NCBI GenBank assembly: GCA_903906315.1
Contig: CAIVJW010000281.1
Coordinates: forward strand, 1-59,032
Reading direction: 5' to 3'
From: an uncultured delta proteobacterium
GTDB lineage: Bacteria; Myxococcota_A; Polyangia; Polyangiales; Polyangiaceae
Length of the DNA stretch: 59,032 nucleotides
Below are positions 44,287 through 52,913 of this stretch, piece by piece (position 1 is the stretch's first letter; every line of letters begins with the position of its first letter). The position numbers were made by a program, and so were the translations under genes. The notes beneath the pieces were generated by a model that was not told where the DNA came from, did no database searches, and saw only the letters and a list, made by a program, of their open reading frames with translations.

Positions 44287-45504
44287 CTAGCCCGCCGTCT
44301 CGGCGCTGACGAGGGCGTCCACGCCGGGGAGGCGCTTGCCCTCGATGAGCTCGAGCGACGCGCCGCCGCCGGTCGAGATGTGCTTGAAGCCGCGCGCGAC
44401 GGCCTCGCCCGCCTGCTTGACGGCCGCGGCGCTGTCGCCGCCGCCGACCACCGTGAAGCCGGGCGCCGCGCTCATGATGCGGGCGAGGTCCATCGTGCCC
44501 TTCGCGAACGCGGGCGTCTCGAACAGGCCCATCGGCCCGTTCCAGAGCACCGTCTTCGCGCGCTCGATGACCTTGCCGAAGAGCTCGACCGTCTTCGGCC
44601 CGATGTCGAGCGCCATGGATCCCACGGGGACCGCATCGACGCTGACGGTGGAGCCGACCATCGAATCGAGGCCGCTGGCCACGACGACGTCGACCGGGAG
44701 CAGGAGCGCGACGCCGCGCGCCTCGGCCTTGGCGAGGATCGTCCGCGCGAGAGCGAGCTTGTCCTCCTCGACGCGCGATTTCTGCATGTTCTTGCCCTGC
44801 GCGGCGAGGAACGTGTTGGCCATCGCGCCGCCGATGGCGAGCGTGTCGCACAGGCCGAGGAGCGTCTCGACGACGTCGATCTTGTCCGAGACCTTCGCGC
44901 CGCCGAGGACGGCGACGAAGGGCTTCTCGGGCTTCGACACGACGCGGCCGAGGGACTTGAGCTCCTTCAGCAGCAGGAAGCCGGCGGCGCGGTCGCGCAT
45001 GAGCCTCGGCAGCGCGTGGACCGAGGCGTGCGCACGGTGCACGCAGCCGAAGGCGTCGTCGACGTACACGTCGCAGAGCTCGGCGAGCTGCCGCGCGAAG
45101 GCCTCGTCGTCCTTCTCCTCCTCCTCGTGGAAGCGGAGGTTCTCGAGCAGACAGACCTGCCCGGCGCGCAGATCCTGGATGACCTTCCTCGGCGCGTCGC
45201 CGACGCAGTCCTCCGGCAGGTGGACCTCGTAGCCGGTGAGCTCCGTCAGGCGGACGCCGCAGACCTCGAGCGAGGGCTCGCGCTTGCCCGCCTTCGGCCG
45301 CCCCATGTGCGACGCGAGGATGACCTTCGCGCCCGAGTCGACCGCGAGCTTGATGGTCGGGAGCGCCTCGCGAATGCGGGCGTCGTCGGTGATGGCGCCG
45401 GTCTTCTTGTCCAGGGGGACGTTGAAGTCGACCCGGATGAAGACCCGCTTGCCAGCGAGGCCGCCGTCCTTGGCGAGGTCCTCGATCGAGCGGATGCCGT
45501 CCAT
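44287..45504 (-). CDS. pgk: phosphoglycerate kinase
   Basis: 405 residues. RVFIRVDFNVPLD is the N-terminal signature, ILASHMGRPK binds the phosphoglycerate, and the C-terminal lobe ends with GGGDSAAAVKQAG and the nucleotide loop HISTGGGASLELIEGK. It transfers phosphate from 1,3-bisphosphoglycerate to ADP. It starts 1 bp after the gap stop codon, so both are surely co-transcribed. Confidence 0.97.
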   Translation of the reverse strand: MDGIRSIEDLAKDGGLAGKRVFIRVDFNVPLDKKTGAITDDARIREALPTIKLAVDSGAKVILASHMGRPKAGKREPSLEVCGVRLTELTGYEVHLPEDCVGDAPRKVIQDLRAGQVCLLENLRFHEEEEKDDEAFARQLAELCDVYVDDAFGCVHRAHASVHALPRLMRDRAAGFLLLKELKSLGRVVSKPEKPFVAVLGGAKVSDKIDVVETLLGLCDTLAIGGAMANTFLAAQGKNMQKSRVEEDKLALARTILAKAEARGVALLLPVDVVVASGLDSMVGSTVSVDAVPVGSMALDIGPKTVELFGKVIERAKTVLWNGPMGLFETPAFAKGTMDLARIMSAAPGFTVVGGGDSAAAVKQAGEAVARGFKHISTGGGASLELIEGKRLPGVDALVSAETAG

Positions 45505-45505
45505 C

Positions 45506-46531
45506 TCAGACGCCCTTGGCCGCGAGCAGCTGCGTGAGGTCGATCATCCGGTTGGAGAAGCCCCACTCGTTGTCGTACCAGGCGAAGACCTTGGCGAAGT
45601 TGCCGCCGATGACCTGCGTCATGGTGGCGTCGAACGTGCTGGAGAACGGGTTGCCGATGTAGTCGTTCGAGACGAGCTCGGTCTCCTCGTACTTGAGGAT
45701 CCCCTTCATCGGGCCCTCGGCCGCCGCCCTCATGGCCGCGTGGATCGACTCCTTCGTCACCTGCTTCTCCGTCTCGAGGGTGAGGTCGACGAGCGAGACG
45801 TCGACCGTCGGGACGCGCACGGCGAGGCCGTCGAACTTGCCCTTGAGGGCCGGGATGACCTCGGCGAGCGCCTTGGCCGCGCCGGTCGTCGACGGGATCA
45901 TGCTGACGGCGGCGGCGCGCGCGCGGCGGAGATCGCCCTTGCGGTGCGGGATGTCGAGGACCGACTGGTCGTTCGTGTACGAGTGGATGGTCGTCATCAG
46001 GCCGCGGACGACGCCGAAGTTCTCGAGCAGCACCTTCGCGACGGGCGCGAGGCAGTTCGTCGTGCACGAGCCGCACGAGATGACCGTGTGCTTGGCCGCG
46101 TCGTACTCGTGGTCGTTCACGCCCATGACCACCGTGAGGTCGTGGTTCTTCGCCGGGGCGCTGATGATGACGCGCTTGGCGCCGGCGGTGATGTGCGCGC
46201 CGGCCTTGGCCTTGTCGGTGAAGAGGCCCGTGGCCTCGAGCACGACGTCGACGCCGAGCGCCTTCCACGGGAGCTCGGCCGGGTCCTTGACTGCGAGGAC
46301 CTGGACCTTGCGGCCGCCGATCTCGAGGTAGTCATCGCCGTGGCCGACCGTGGCCGCCTTGAACTCGCGGTGGATCGAGTCGTAGCGGAGAAGGTGCGCG
46401 AGGGTCTTGGGGTCGGTCAGGTCGTTGACCGCGACGAGCTCGATCTCCTTGTCGAGCCCGCGCTCGTAGAGCGCGCGAACCATGCAGCGCCCAATCCGTC
46501 CGAACCCGTTGATTGCGATCTTGGTCGCCAT
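45506..46531 (-). CDS. gap: glyceraldehyde-3-phosphate dehydrogenase, type I
   Basis: 341 residues. INGFGRIGR binds NAD; the catalytic Cys156 is in SCGSCTTNC (153-160) and the partner His in the following domain; SWYDNE-like AWYDNEWGFSNRM is at the C-terminus. A GGAG Shine-Dalgarno lies about 8 bases before ATG 46531. It is the first gene of the glycolytic operon and divergent from the lipoprotein gene at 46776, with about 240 bp between them that should contain promoters for both. Confidence 0.97.
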   Translation of the reverse strand: MATKIAINGFGRIGRCMVRALYERGLDKEIELVAVNDLTDPKTLAHLLRYDSIHREFKAATVGHGDDYLEIGGRKVQVLAVKDPAELPWKALGVDVVLEATGLFTDKAKAGAHITAGAKRVIISAPAKNHDLTVVMGVNDHEYDAAKHTVISCGSCTTNCLAPVAKVLLENFGVVRGLMTTIHSYTNDQSVLDIPHRKGDLRRARAAAVSMIPSTTGAAKALAEVIPALKGKFDGLAVRVPTVDVSLVDLTLETEKQVTKESIHAAMRAAAEGPMKGILKYEETELVSNDYIGNPFSSTFDATMTQVIGGNFAKVFAWYDNEWGFSNRMIDLTQLLAAKGV

Positions 46532-46775
46532 CGCGATGCTCCGTTTCGTGAGAGGTTGCTTCTAGGCCGGCGATACGTAGTCACCCGGACCCCAGGGGTC
46601 AACGCCCGAGGTCGGTAGCGCCAAAGGCTCGGGGGCGGATCGCCCGACGGCAGCGCGCGGCCATCGCCCGCGTCAACGCCGCGCGCGAGAGCCCGCGATC
46701 CGCGACGCCGCGTGCGCGCGGGGCGAAGCGATCGAGCGGCGTTGACAGGTCGCGGGCCCGCCCGGATCATGCTCG

Positions 46776-47714
46776 ATGATGCGCTCTTCCTTCATCGGTC
46801 GGTCGACGGCGATTGCGGCGGCGAGCGTGCTCGCGCTGGCTTTCGGGTGCTCCTCGGCCGACGACAAGCTCGCGGGCCCGGGCGCGATCCATGGCGGCGG
46901 GACGACCACGACGACGGGCACGACGTCGACGTCGACGAGCACGGGCGCGGGAGGCGGCGACGTCGGCCCGTGCGGCGCGCCGGGCTACGGCGGCGGCGAG
47001 AAGGCGCAGATGGTCGAGACGGCCGACGCGGACGTCGTCGACGGCGAGGGCGCGCCCCTGCTCGACTACTTCGTGACGCTCTGCAGCCTCGACCTCTGCA
47101 TCAACGGAGTCACCGACGGCACCGGGCACGCGCGGATCGAGCACTTCGGCAAGATGAAGAAGCCCGCGTTCAAGCTCGGCGACGGCGCGGTGCACGTGAA
47201 GATGGCCGTCCCCGCGGGGCCGAGCCCGGTCATCGCGCTCGCGGGGCCGATCTGGCTGCCCGCGCTGCCGTCGAAGGGGGCGCCGCTCGCCGCGGGGCAG
47301 ACCGCGACCTCCGGCGACGTCTCCGTGACGCTCGCGAAGGACGCGACCCTCGAGTTCGAGCTCGAGCACTACCCGACGCACGCGATGCAGGAGCTCCGCG
47401 CCGTCGCGCTGCCCGTCGACAAGTCGGCGGCGCTCATCGACGGGGAGGGCCTCGAGATCGTCTACGGCGTCGGCCCGACGAACACGAAGATCTGCCCGCC
47501 CGCCACGGTCAGCGTGCCGAACTCGCTCGGCTGGGACGCCGGACAGGAGGTCGACTTCTTCCTCCACGGCGTGAACGTCGAGCAGGACTTTGCGCCCTAT
47601 GCCGGTTGGGCGCGCATCGCGGGCGGCAAGGTGAGCGCGGACGGCAAGGCGATCGAGACGCTCGCCGGCGAGGGCTTCCCGGTGCTCGGCGTGATCGGAC
47701 TGAAGCGACGCTGA
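46776..47714 (+). CDS. lipoprotein of unknown function
   Basis: 312 residues. The lipobox AFGCSS after a hydrophobic N-terminus predicts a lipid-anchored envelope protein; a second ATG directly after the first is an alternative start. After a Thr/Ser/Gly linker (about residues 38-62) the protein is beta-rich, with segments such as VVDGEGAPLLDYFVTLC and GVTDGTGHARIEHF that resemble a carboxypeptidase-regulatory/Ig-like fold. I do not recognise the family. It faces away from gap and converges with the kinase gene, leaving 37 bp between the stops, so it is probably a single-gene unit. Confidence 0.8.
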   Translation: MMRSSFIGRSTAIAAASVLALAFGCSSADDKLAGPGAIHGGGTTTTTGTTSTSTSTGAGGGDVGPCGAPGYGGGEKAQMVETADADVVDGEGAPLLDYFVTLCSLDLCINGVTDGTGHARIEHFGKMKKPAFKLGDGAVHVKMAVPAGPSPVIALAGPIWLPALPSKGAPLAAGQTATSGDVSVTLAKDATLEFELEHYPTHAMQELRAVALPVDKSAALIDGEGLEIVYGVGPTNTKICPPATVSVPNSLGWDAGQEVDFFLHGVNVEQDFAPYAGWARIAGGKVSADGKAIETLAGEGFPVLGVIGLKRR

Positions 47715-47751
47715 CGGCCGCGCCGCTCGGGCCGGGCGCCGCGCCGCGCGA

Positions 47752-49692
47752 TCACGCGATGCCGGTCCCCTGCACCACCAGGCCGTCCTCGCCGAGCACG
47801 ATCACGCTGCCCTCGCGGCGCCAGACGGCGAGGATCTGCCCCTGCCACGAGCCGTCGATGACGACGCGGCTCCACACGTTGCCGCGCCGCGCGCAGAGGC
47901 GCGCCTGCCCGCCGGCCGCCCACGCCAGGCCCTGACCGTCGACGACGACGCACGCGAGATCGCGCGTCGTCTGCACGGCCTCGAGCGTGGCGGTGGGTGG
48001 CACCGAGAGGCCGGGCAGGACGGTGGGGGGCGAGATGCGCAGCGCGTGCCCGCCGCTGCCGACCGCGTAGGCGCCGCCGTCGGTGGCGGCCGCGACCGCG
48101 TAGAGGTGGCCCGTGCGCGCCCAGGCGATGGCCCGTTGGCCCGCCGAGTCGACCTCGACGAGCGCGCCGTGCGTCCCGCACACCAGGAGCGAGCCGACCG
48201 CGAGCCGCGCGACCGCGTGCAGACGGCTGGTGCCGTCGACCGTGTGCACGCGCGGTCCACCGCGGGTGGGCAGCTCGACGAGGACACCGACGGGGCGAGA
48301 GAGCCGCTCGCCGACGAGCGCGACGCCGTGCTCGTCGGCCCACGCCCCGAGCAGCGTGACGTCGCGGTCGGGCACGGCGAGGCGCTCCGATTGGCCCGAG
48401 GCCGCCTGGACGACGGCGAGGCCCGCGTCGCCGTAGAGCAAGAGGTCGCCCGACGGCATGCGCGCGAGGCCGCGAACGAAGCGCGCGTCGACGCCCGCGG
48501 GCAGGTGCACGCTCGACCAGGCGCCGCCCTGGAACCGGTAGAGACCGTGCGCGCCGACCGCGACGAGGCTCTTCCCGTCCGCGGAGAAGACCGCCGCGCG
48601 CAGCCGCTCGCCGGTCATCGCGCGGCCCGCGACGCGCCACTCGGCGAGGGGCGCAGGCGGCGCGGAGAACGCCGCGACGCCCTCGAAGGAGACCTCGTCG
48701 GGTATCACGACCGGGGTGCGCACCGTCGCGTCGAGCAAGAGCGGCTCGACGCGCTCCCACAGCTCGCGGATCGAGGCGTGCCGGAGCGCGGGATCGGGGC
48801 TCGTCGCGCGCGCGATCTCGACGTCGAGGGCCTGCGCGAGATCGGGCCGCTCGCGCAGCTCGCGCGGCAAGGTCGCGCTGACGCGCGCGAGCGAAGGGCG
48901 CTCGTCGCTCAGCATGCGCGCGACGACGCGGAGCGGGTTGTCGCCGGGTCGGAACGGGTACGCCTCGCTGCCCGAGAGCGCCTCGTAGAGGATGGCCGCG
49001 AACGCGAACACGTCGGTCTGCGGGCAGACGCGCCGATTGCCCATCTCGTACTGCTCGGGTGGCGCGTAGCCGAGGCTCGCGCCGGCGACCGTCGCGGTGC
49101 GCTGGGCGGAGAGCTCGGGCAGCTTGACGAGGCCGAAGTCGGTCACCTTGGCGACCTCCTGCCCCTGCGCCTGGGTGAGCAGGATGTTCGACGGCTTGAG
49201 GTCGCGGTGCACGATGCGGTGCGTGTGGACGGTGTGCAGCGCGCGCGCGACCTGCTTCATGATCCGGCGCACGCGCGCGATCGGCAGCCCGAAGCCGCCG
49301 TGCGCCTCGATCACGCGCGCGAGCGTCTGGCCGTCGACGAACTCGAGGACGGTGAACGGCAGGCGCGCCTCGCCGTGACGAGCGGTCTCGATCACCGCGA
49401 CGCCGTGGTCGTAGAAGCGGACGATGTTCGGGTTCGGCGTCGGCATCGCGCCGAGGAGGCGGAGCACCTCGGCCTCGCGCAGGAAGCGATCGAGGGCGTC
49501 GGTCTGCACGCCCTCGGGTCGCAGCACCTTGACGACGACCCAGAAGCCATCCGGGTCGTCGTAGCGCGCGCGGAAGACCCAGCCCTGCCCTCCCTCGCCG
49601 TAGAGCTCGCGGAGGTGATAGCGCACGCCGGCGCTCCCCTCGACGACGGCGCCCTCGAGGCGCCCCCGCACGTCCAGAGCGAGCGATTGCAC
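47752..49692 (-). CDS. Hanks-type Ser/Thr protein kinase with C-terminal propeller-like region
   Basis: 646 residues. The kinase domain (about 25-320) has a glycine loop GEGGQG at 32-37, the ATP-binding Lys55, HRDLKPSN at 162-169 with the catalytic Asp164, and DFG at 185-187. The activation-segment end reads APPEQ (210-214) instead of APE. The C-terminal half (about 345-646) has repeating short beta patterns of the AVFSADGKSLVAVGAHGLYRF kind, predicting a beta-propeller. No membrane helix is visible, so the kinase is probably cytoplasmic. Myxobacteria have many such kinases, usually in developmental or stress signalling. It is 57 bp after trxA in the same direction. The ligand or partner of the propeller is unknown. 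Confidence 0.93.
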   Translation of the reverse strand: MQSLALDVRGRLEGAVVEGSAGVRYHLRELYGEGGQGWVFRARYDDPDGFWVVVKVLRPEGVQTDALDRFLREAEVLRLLGAMPTPNPNIVRFYDHGVAVIETARHGEARLPFTVLEFVDGQTLARVIEAHGGFGLPIARVRRIMKQVARALHTVHTHRIVHRDLKPSNILLTQAQGQEVAKVTDFGLVKLPELSAQRTATVAGASLGYAPPEQYEMGNRRVCPQTDVFAFAAILYEALSGSEAYPFRPGDNPLRVVARMLSDERPSLARVSATLPRELRERPDLAQALDVEIARATSPDPALRHASIRELWERVEPLLLDATVRTPVVIPDEVSFEGVAAFSAPPAPLAEWRVAGRAMTGERLRAAVFSADGKSLVAVGAHGLYRFQGGAWSSVHLPAGVDARFVRGLARMPSGDLLLYGDAGLAVVQAASGQSERLAVPDRDVTLLGAWADEHGVALVGERLSRPVGVLVELPTRGGPRVHTVDGTSRLHAVARLAVGSLLVCGTHGALVEVDSAGQRAIAWARTGHLYAVAAATDGGAYAVGSGGHALRISPPTVLPGLSVPPTATLEAVQTTRDLACVVVDGQGLAWAAGGQARLCARRGNVWSRVVIDGSWQGQILAVWRREGSVIVLGEDGLVVQGTGIA

Positions 49693-49749
49693 GGACCTGA
49701 AGCTAGCAGAGGAGCGGGCCGGGCGGAGCGGCGGCCGACCCGAGGACGG

Positions 49750-50073
49750 TCACACCCCGAGGAGCTTCATCAGCTGCTCGCGCTTGGCGAGGCCGACGTG
49801 CTTCGCCTTTTCGGCGCCGCCCTGAAAGGCGATGACCGTGGGGACGCCGCGGATGCCATACTTGGCCGTTACACCGGGGTTTTCGTCGATATCGAGCTTG
49901 CCGACCTTGACCTTGCCCTCGAGCTCGTCGGCCAGCTTCTCGACGATGGGCGCGAGCACCTTGCACGGGCCGCACCACGTGGCGGTGAAATCGACGAGGA
50001 CCGGTACGGTCGACTTGAGCACCTCGGCGTCGAAGTTGGCCTCGGTGAAGTGGACGATGTTCTTGCTGGCCAT
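49750..50073 (-). CDS. trxA: thioredoxin
   Basis: 107 residues, the typical size. The redox motif WCGPCK is at 33-38, preceded by VLVDFTATW; the cis-Pro segment is GIRGVPTVI. It reduces disulfides of cytoplasmic proteins. ATG 50073 matches family starts; the open frame to 50247 is spurious. It is divergent from the Dpm1-like gene, with 130 bp between. Confidence 0.96.
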   Translation of the reverse strand: MASKNIVHFTEANFDAEVLKSTVPVLVDFTATWCGPCKVLAPIVEKLADELEGKVKVGKLDIDENPGVTAKYGIRGVPTVIAFQGGAEKAKHVGLAKREQLMKLLGV

Positions 50074-50203
50074 CGCCTCCGTATAACCGTCGCTCGACGG
50101 CTCGGCAAGGCGGCGACCGGAGGGCCGCCCCCTGTGACGGCGAGAGGGCGGAGGGGGAAACGCTCGACTGCCGCGCGGCCCGAGGTCTGGTAGGCATCCG
50201 GCC

Positions 50204-50944
50204 ATGGCCCCGACCCACGATCGCGCCGGGCGCGTGCTCGTCATCACGCCGACCTACAACGAGCGGGAGAACCTCGCCGCGCTGACCGAGGCGCTCTTCG
50301 CCGCCGTGCCGCGCGCGCACCTGCTCGTCGTCGACGATGCCTCGCCGGACGGCACGGGCGCGATCGCGGACGAAATCGCGGCGCGCGACCCGCGGGTGCG
50401 GGTGCTGCACCGCAGCGGCAAGCTCGGGCTCGGCACCGCGTACGTCGCGGGCTTCCAGCGAGCGATCGACGAGGGCTACGACGTCGCCGTCGAGCTCGAC
50501 GCCGACCTTTCGCACGACCCGGGCTACCTGCCCGTGTTCCTCGGCGCGATCCAGGAAGGCGCCGACGTGGTCGTCGGGTCGCGCAACGTGCCCGGCGGCG
50601 GCGTGCGCGGCTGGGGGCCGGGCCGGCACGTGCTGTCGAAGGGCGGGTCGCTCTACTCGCGCGCGATCCTCGGCGTCGAGGTGCGCGACCTGACGACGGG
50701 CTACAAGGCGTACACGCGCGAGGCGCTCGAGCGCCTGGGGCTGCGGACGCTGCGGTCCACGGGCTATGCGTTCCAGATCGAGACGACGTTCCGGGCGATC
50801 CGCGAGGGCTTGCGCGTCGTCGAGGTGCCGATCGTGTTCGTCGATCGGCGGGTGGGGCACTCCAAGATGAGCCGGCGGATCTTCGCCGAGGCGGTCCTCG
50901 AGGTGTGGAGGCTACGGATCGACGCGGCGCGCGGCCGCATCTGA
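50204..50944 (+). CDS. polyprenol-phosphate mannosyltransferase-like GT2 enzyme
   Basis: 246 residues, a single-domain GT-A enzyme without the C-terminal membrane part. VLVITPTYNERENL, VVDDASPDGTGAIAD, the metal-binding DAD in ELDADLSHDP, and the conserved VVGSRNVPGGGVRGWGPGRH and RDLTTGYKAY are diagnostic for the Dpm1/Ppm1 group. It makes polyprenyl-phosphate-mannose or a related lipid-linked sugar on the cytoplasmic side, used by GT-C enzymes such as the GT39-like protein at 41420-42961. Mannose specificity is inferred from the family. Confidence 0.92.
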   Translation: MAPTHDRAGRVLVITPTYNERENLAALTEALFAAVPRAHLLVVDDASPDGTGAIADEIAARDPRVRVLHRSGKLGLGTAYVAGFQRAIDEGYDVAVELDADLSHDPGYLPVFLGAIQEGADVVVGSRNVPGGGVRGWGPGRHVLSKGGSLYSRAILGVEVRDLTTGYKAYTREALERLGLRTLRSTGYAFQIETTFRAIREGLRVVEVPIVFVDRRVGHSKMSRRIFAEAVLEVWRLRIDAARGRI

Positions 50945-51022
50945 TTCCGATCGCGCGCACCGGCGGCGGGATCGGCTGCGCCGCCCGTGTGCCGCCCTGC
51001 GCCGGCCTACTGAAGCGAACAC

Positions 51023-51053
51023 GCGCGATCGGGCCGTTTCAGGGCGATCGCGC
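51023..51053. promoter_or_regulatory. 9-bp inverted repeat upstream of the von Willebrand A lipoprotein
   Basis: GCGCGATCG (51023-51031) and CGATCGCGC (51045-51053) are perfect arms around 13 bases, 79-109 bp after the Dpm1-like stop and 29 bp before ATG 51083. It could be an operator covering the leader of the downstream gene or a terminator stem for the upstream one; no T-run follows. Confidence 0.35.
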
Positions 51054-51082
51054 ACGGCCTGCGGTTTGCTTCGACGCCCGCC

Positions 51083-52840
51083 ATGCTCACCCATCGCTCC
51101 CTCGGGCCGCTGTGCTCGTTCCTGCTCTTCGCCTCCGCGTGCGGCGACGCGGCGACGAGCGCGCCCGCGGCGAAGCGCCCGCTGCAGCTCGGGGAAGCGT
51201 CGGCGGCGCTCTGCGGCGGCGGCGCGAACCGAAAGGGCGACGGCACGGGGCCGAACGGCAACGGCCCGGATCAGCAGGGGTCGGGCGGGTCGTCGGGGAC
51301 GACGACCAGCGGCAGCGGCTGGGGAGGCAACGGTCGGGGCGGGAGCCACGGGCAGGGTGGCGCGGGCGGCGCACCGACGGGCGGCGCGGGAGGGGCGGCG
51401 GGCGCCGCAGGCATGGGCGGCGCGGCCGGGATGGGCGGCGCGGCCGGCGCCGCGGGCATGGGTGGCGCGGCGGCGTGGAAGGGCCCGAAGCGCGCGCCCG
51501 CCACGGCCGCGCCGACGTGCGCCGGGGTCGACCTGACGACGCCGCTCGAGCTCTACATGTCGGCCGACGACTCGAACTCGATGGCGTCGCCGGCGATCGT
51601 GCGTTCGCGCATCCACCGCGGCGTCGCGACGTTCGAGCCGCGCGAGGTGCGCACCTACGAGTTCCTGAACTACTACCGCTTCGCGTTCCCGACGCCCGCC
51701 GCCGGCAGCCTGTCCATCCTGTCGCAGCTCGGCTCGTGCGTGCTCACGGGCGATGTCGCGCTGCAGGTCGCCGTCACCTCGCCGCCGGCGCCGGCCGAGC
51801 GGCCCCTGATCAACCTCACGCTGGTGCTCGACACGTCCGGCTCGATGGACGGCGTCCCGATCGCGCGCGAGCGCGGCGCGATCCGCGCGCTCGCGAGCAC
51901 GCTGCGGGCGGGCGACGTCGTGAGCGCCGTGACGTGGAACGACGACCAGGTGCCCGTGCTCGCGGGCTACGTCGTGCAGGGCCCGGACGACCCCACGCTG
52001 CTCGCGCTCGCGAGCTCGCTCCTGGCGAACGGGTCCACGAACCTCGAGGCCGGCCTGCGCGTCGGCTACGAGCTCGCCAACCAGTACCGCGCTCCGGAGC
52101 GCCTCAACCGGGTCATCCTCATCAGCGACGGGCAGGCGAACGTGGGCATCACCGAGGAGGACCTCATCGGCGCGAACGCCGCGGACGAGGACCAGGAAGG
52201 CATCTACCTCGTCGGCGTCGGCGTCGGCGAAGGCGTCAACGACACCCTGATGGACGTCGTCACGGACGCCGGGCGCGGCGCGTACGTCTACCTCGACTCC
52301 GAGGAGGAGGCGCGCCGCATCTTCGTCGACCGCTTCGCCGAGACGGTGCTCGTCGCCGCGCGCGACGTGCGGATCAAGCTCGTCTTGCCGCCGTACTTCA
52401 AGATCGAGAAGTTCTACGGCGAGGAGTACTCGCCCGACCCGGCCAAGGTGCGGCCGCAAAACCTCGCGCCCGGCGACTCGATGATGCTCTACCAGATCCT
52501 CCGCCCGTGCGACCCGACGCTGCCGAGCGCCGACGACCCCTACGGAGTGGAGGTGACGTGGCGCGACGCGATCGACGGGCAGGTGCGATCGGCGACGCAG
52601 CAGACGACGCTCGGCCAGCTGGGCATCGACGACGGCAACCTCGGCAAGGCCACCGCGATCATCGCGTACGCCGAGGCGCTCAAGCAGCTCGTCGACCTCG
52701 AGCCGAACGACCGCGTCGCGCTGCTCCAGCAGACCAAGGCCGCGGTGGTCGCGGCCGACGCGGCCGGCACGGACGCGGATCTCACCGAGATCGCGGGGCT
52801 GATCGACGAGCTCATCACGACCAACGCGAGCGCGCCGTGA
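51083..52840 (+). CDS. von Willebrand factor A domain lipoprotein (YfbK-like)
   Basis: 585 residues. A signal with the lipobox FASAC near residue 20 predicts lipidation. A Gly/Ser/Ala linker with GGAAGMGGAAG repeats follows (about 60-130). The conserved YfbK-type N-terminal domain comes next (LYMSADDSNSMASPAIVR, REVRTYEFLNYYRFAFP). The vWA domain begins at about 245 with the MIDAS motif DTSGSMDG at 250-257, and a beta C-terminal domain ends the protein. The family is described as Ca-activated chloride channel homologues, but that name is misleading; a metal-dependent protein-binding role at the envelope is more likely. It appears monocistronic. Confidence 0.9.
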   Translation: MLTHRSLGPLCSFLLFASACGDAATSAPAAKRPLQLGEASAALCGGGANRKGDGTGPNGNGPDQQGSGGSSGTTTSGSGWGGNGRGGSHGQGGAGGAPTGGAGGAAGAAGMGGAAGMGGAAGAAGMGGAAAWKGPKRAPATAAPTCAGVDLTTPLELYMSADDSNSMASPAIVRSRIHRGVATFEPREVRTYEFLNYYRFAFPTPAAGSLSILSQLGSCVLTGDVALQVAVTSPPAPAERPLINLTLVLDTSGSMDGVPIARERGAIRALASTLRAGDVVSAVTWNDDQVPVLAGYVVQGPDDPTLLALASSLLANGSTNLEAGLRVGYELANQYRAPERLNRVILISDGQANVGITEEDLIGANAADEDQEGIYLVGVGVGEGVNDTLMDVVTDAGRGAYVYLDSEEEARRIFVDRFAETVLVAARDVRIKLVLPPYFKIEKFYGEEYSPDPAKVRPQNLAPGDSMMLYQILRPCDPTLPSADDPYGVEVTWRDAIDGQVRSATQQTTLGQLGIDDGNLGKATAIIAYAEALKQLVDLEPNDRVALLQQTKAAVVAADAAGTDADLTEIAGLIDELITTNASAP

Positions 52841-52913
52841 GATCGCGCCTCGCCGCACGGGGCCCGTCGCCGGACGCGGCGGGCTCGCGCGGGGCGCGCG
52901 CGGGAGGCGCCGG

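Noticed and set aside
48046-50193. 715-codon plus-strand open frame opposite the kinase and trxA
   Set aside because: No motifs, Arg/Glu/Ala-rich shadow; minus-strand genes are unmistakable.
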